From: Halovivax ruber XH-70
GTDB lineage: Archaea; Halobacteriota; Halobacteria; Halobacteriales; Natrialbaceae
Direction of reading: 5' to 3'
Assembly: GCF_000328525.1 (NCBI RefSeq)
Contig: NC_019964.1
Location: forward strand, 2,108,001-2,172,000
Length of the DNA: 64,000 bases
Shown here: piece after piece, positions 61,901 to 64,000 of the stretch
Numbering within the stretch: the stretch's first letter is position 1
How the letters are laid out: the number at the start of each line of letters is the position of its first letter
Translations under genes and position numbers: made by a program
Notes under the pieces: model-generated
What the model was told of the DNA's origin: nothing
The model's input: the letters and a program-made list of their open reading frames with translations, nothing else
Databases searched by the model: none

Positions 61901-63178
61901 GTGAATCTTCAACGGATAGTTCTGCTCGGCGTCCTGGGGATGGTCTTCTCCAGTGCGCTGCTGTCGGCCAACGTCCTCATCGCCGCCGACCAGACGGTGA
62001 TGGACGCAGACTACGCGGCCGACACCGCCGACGAGGCGAAGCTCCACGAGTCGCTCGAAGGCGAGATCGAGAGCCAGATACAGGCGAACGACTCGGTCGA
62101 CACGACGGCACTTCCCATCGACCGGTCCGTCGACGACATCCTCGCCGACTCGATCACCAGCGATTACATCCGCGCGCAGGTCGAGGCGAACATGGATCGG
62201 TTCTACGCCTATCTCGACGGCGACCGAGAGACGCTCACGCTCGAGATCGAGACCGAGCCCGTCGTCCAGAACGTACTGGACGAACTCGAACCCGAACTCG
62301 AGACGCTGCGCCCCAGTGACTTCGACGAGACGCTCGCGAACGTCGGCTCCGACGAGATGGCGGCCGACCACGGGACCGCGATCGAGGAGATGACCGAGAG
62401 CGAGTCCCAGTTCCTGGCGCACAGACAGGCGTTCGAAGAGCGGGTCAAAGAGCGCATCCAGGAGGAGACGCCGTACCCGATGACCGACGAACAGTTAGAC
62501 CGCGAGTACGAGAATCGCCGCGAGGATATCAGGACGGACCTGATCGCCACGCAGGACGAGCAGCTCGCGGCCGCCGTCGAAGACGGCACGCTTCCGGCGT
62601 CCTTCGAGGCACCCGTCCGGACGATCATGACCGCACGGATCGACGCGTTGACCGGCGAGATCGGCTACGATTCGTACGTCACCGCCGTCGAGACGGGAAT
62701 GGACGACCTGCGTGCGGCCGCCCTCGACGAGGCCGAGACGCGACTCCGCGAGGAGGTCCCCTCGACGATCGATCTCACGGAGGACTTTGGCTCCCAGGAA
62801 CGAAGTTCCATGGAGACGGCCCAGCGGGCGACGGGACTGGCCGGAACGCTCACGATGGTCCTCCCGCTCGTCGCGCTCGGCGCAGCGGCGATCGTCGCCT
62901 GGCGCTTCCCACCCGCGGTCGCAGCGCGCTCGATCGGTCTCGGGGCTGCTGTCGTCGGCCTCGTCAGCCTCGTCGGCGCCCGGGTGGCCGAGGGTGCGGT
63001 CGGCTCGGCCATCGACGACGCCGACGGGCCGGAGGCGGCGCTCCGATTCGTCAGATTGCTCTTCGAGGGATTGTTCGGCATGCTCACCTGGCAATCGGGC
63101 GGGTTACTCGTGGTCGGGCTCGGACTCGTCGGCGTGAGCGTCGCGATCCAGCGCGGACTCGTCCTCGCAGACGACTAG
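61901..63178 (+). CDS. Multi-TM protein with large soluble domain, unknown
   Basis: 425 aa, GTG start. One N-terminal hydrophobic segment (VLLGVLGMVFSSALLSANVLI), then about 280 residues of acidic, helical sequence, probably outside the cell, then hydrophobic segments near 312-330, 340-360 and 395-420 (TLTMVLPLVALGAAAIVAW, SIGLGAAVVGLVSLVGARVAE, GLLVVGLGLVGVSVAI). I do not recognise the family. The N- and C-terminal membrane anchors with a large extracellular part suggest a sensor or surface scaffold. Confidence 0.72.
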   Translation: MNLQRIVLLGVLGMVFSSALLSANVLIAADQTVMDADYAADTADEAKLHESLEGEIESQIQANDSVDTTALPIDRSVDDILADSITSDYIRAQVEANMDRFYAYLDGDRETLTLEIETEPVVQNVLDELEPELETLRPSDFDETLANVGSDEMAADHGTAIEEMTESESQFLAHRQAFEERVKERIQEETPYPMTDEQLDREYENRREDIRTDLIATQDEQLAAAVEDGTLPASFEAPVRTIMTARIDALTGEIGYDSYVTAVETGMDDLRAAALDEAETRLREEVPSTIDLTEDFGSQERSSMETAQRATGLAGTLTMVLPLVALGAAAIVAWRFPPAVAARSIGLGAAVVGLVSLVGARVAEGAVGSAIDDADGPEAALRFVRLLFEGLFGMLTWQSGGLLVVGLGLVGVSVAIQRGLVLADD

Positions 63179-63281
63179 CCGAAACAGACAACCGAGCAGA
63201 AGAACGAACAGACGGGCTAACAGTCACCTTCTGGCGTGTTGGCGTTGCAATCTGGCGTGACCTTTCTTGAGCCGTAGTGCG

Positions 63282-64000
63282 TTACCGTTCCAGATATGCG
63301 ATGCCGTCCGGGTGGATCCCTGCATCGTATCGCTCGACTTCCGCGAAGGTGTCGATGTCGACCACGGAGACGTCGTTCGTCTTGTTGTTCGCAACGAAGG
63401 CACGTTCGCCGTCGGGGGCGAAGACGGTGCCACCGGGCCAGATGCCGACCGGGAGCCGGGCGATCTCCCAGGGGCGCCGGTCACCATCGCGAACGTGGTC
63501 GGTATCGACGACGGAGACGCTATCCGACTCCCGGTTCGGCACGAGCGCGTACCGGCCGTCCGGCGAGAGCATCACCCGGATCGGCGTCTCGCCGAGGAGC
63601 GCCCGACTCGTCTCTTCGAAGGTCTCGGGGTCCAGGACCGAGAGCATGCCGTCGTCCTGGTTGGCAACGAGGAGTTCGCCCGTGTCCGGGTCGACGCCGA
63701 TCCCTTCCGGGCTCTCGCCGACCGGCGGATCCGCGACGACCCGACGGTCGTCGCAATCGACGACAGTCACGTTGTCGCTCCCGATATTGGCCACGTACGC
63801 TGTCGTTTCGTCGGGTGACAGTGTGACCATGTGGGACTTGTCCTGATAGGTCGGAAACGTCTCCAGAAGCGCCATCGTCTCGACGTCGAAGACGAACAGC
63901 TGGCTGCTGTACGTCGACACTAACCAGAGTTCGCCGGCCGACTCCCGCACGGCCAGGCCGTGCGGAAAGTCGAACAGGTCGTGTTCGAACCGATCGACGA
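63282..64000 (-). CDS. YVTN-type beta-propeller protein, 5' end off window
   Basis: Partial; the frame is open to the right edge. Repeats of about 42 residues with the form VTLSPDETTAYVANIGSDNVTVVD, GVDPDTGELLVANQDDGMLSVLD and FAPDGERAFVANNKTNDVSVVD are YVTN/NHL-like propeller blades, with at least five visible. Such proteins are mostly exported and bind other proteins or cell-surface components. An in-frame GTG at 63950 is not the start, because matching blade sequence continues upstream of it. Confidence 0.85.
   Translation of the reverse strand, partial: VDRFEHDLFDFPHGLAVRESAGELWLVSTYSSQLFVFDVETMALLETFPTYQDKSHMVTLSPDETTAYVANIGSDNVTVVDCDDRRVVADPPVGESPEGIGVDPDTGELLVANQDDGMLSVLDPETFEETSRALLGETPIRVMLSPDGRYALVPNRESDSVSVVDTDHVRDGDRRPWEIARLPVGIWPGGTVFAPDGERAFVANNKTNDVSVVDIDTFAEVERYDAGIHPDGIAYLER

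Overview
The window is chromosomal DNA of a halophilic archaeon (class Halobacteria). It is GC-rich and its proteins are strongly acidic. Signature genes include Cbf5, the archaeal Cmk and EMC3-like DUF106 pair, methenyl-H4MPT cyclohydrolase, ribosomal protein S8e, a B12-dependent class II ribonucleotide reductase, a HalX response regulator, twin-arginine lipoproteins and an intron-containing elongator tRNA-Met. Promoters are archaeal: TATA boxes lie about 25-30 bp before many starts, implying leaderless mRNAs. I would not name a genus from sequence alone.

Layout. 1-2.5 kb: RNA modification and nucleotide kinase cluster (cbf5, cmk, DUF106). 2.6-11.8 kb: C1-cofactor enzyme mch, a GTPBP1-like translational GTPase, an exported esterase, pyrF, a rhodopsin-transducer-family protein, an M48 protease and a Usp protein. 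12-16 kb: a secreted hyperacidic repeat protein and a large HPII-type catalase. 16-29.2 kb: an ion and turgor island with a 2-TM cation channel, NhaP antiporter, KhtTU-like K+/H+ pair, APC transporter fused to two Usp domains, a Usp protein, two TrkH and one TrkA. 29.3-32.5 kb: HAD phosphatase, small conserved genes, rps8e and an AbrB-PhoU regulator. 32.9-40.8 kb: phosphate module pstSCAB, formaldehyde/alcohol dehydrogenase, phoU and a 5'-nucleotidase/SoxB-like phosphoesterase. 41-49 kb: tRNA-Met, several haloarchaeal conserved proteins, nrdJ and an amidohydrolase. 49.3-53.4 kb: trpDFEG operon with ATGA overlaps and an operator-like dyad. 53.6-58.4 kb: tRNA-Val followed by a decayed tyrosine integrase and a less GC-rich block of lipoproteins, a NosL-like protein and small zinc-finger ORFs, which looks like the relic of an integrated element. 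58.4-64 kb: an aldehyde dehydrogenase plus NAD-epimerase operon, a HAD phosphatase, a membrane protein and a partial beta-propeller protein.

The genes make most sense as three physiological blocks: K+/Na+/H+ homeostasis, phosphate acquisition and scavenging, and tryptophan synthesis. The most unusual signals are short degenerate tandem repeats (periods 15, 20, 22, 22, 27 and 33 bp) in at least six spacers, a C-terminal domain shared by two otherwise unrelated exported or membrane proteins 37 kb apart, a hyperacidic protein with six recurring short beta-strand motifs, nested dyads before nrdJ, TGTACA-type boxes before trpD, and the integrase relic at tRNA-Val.
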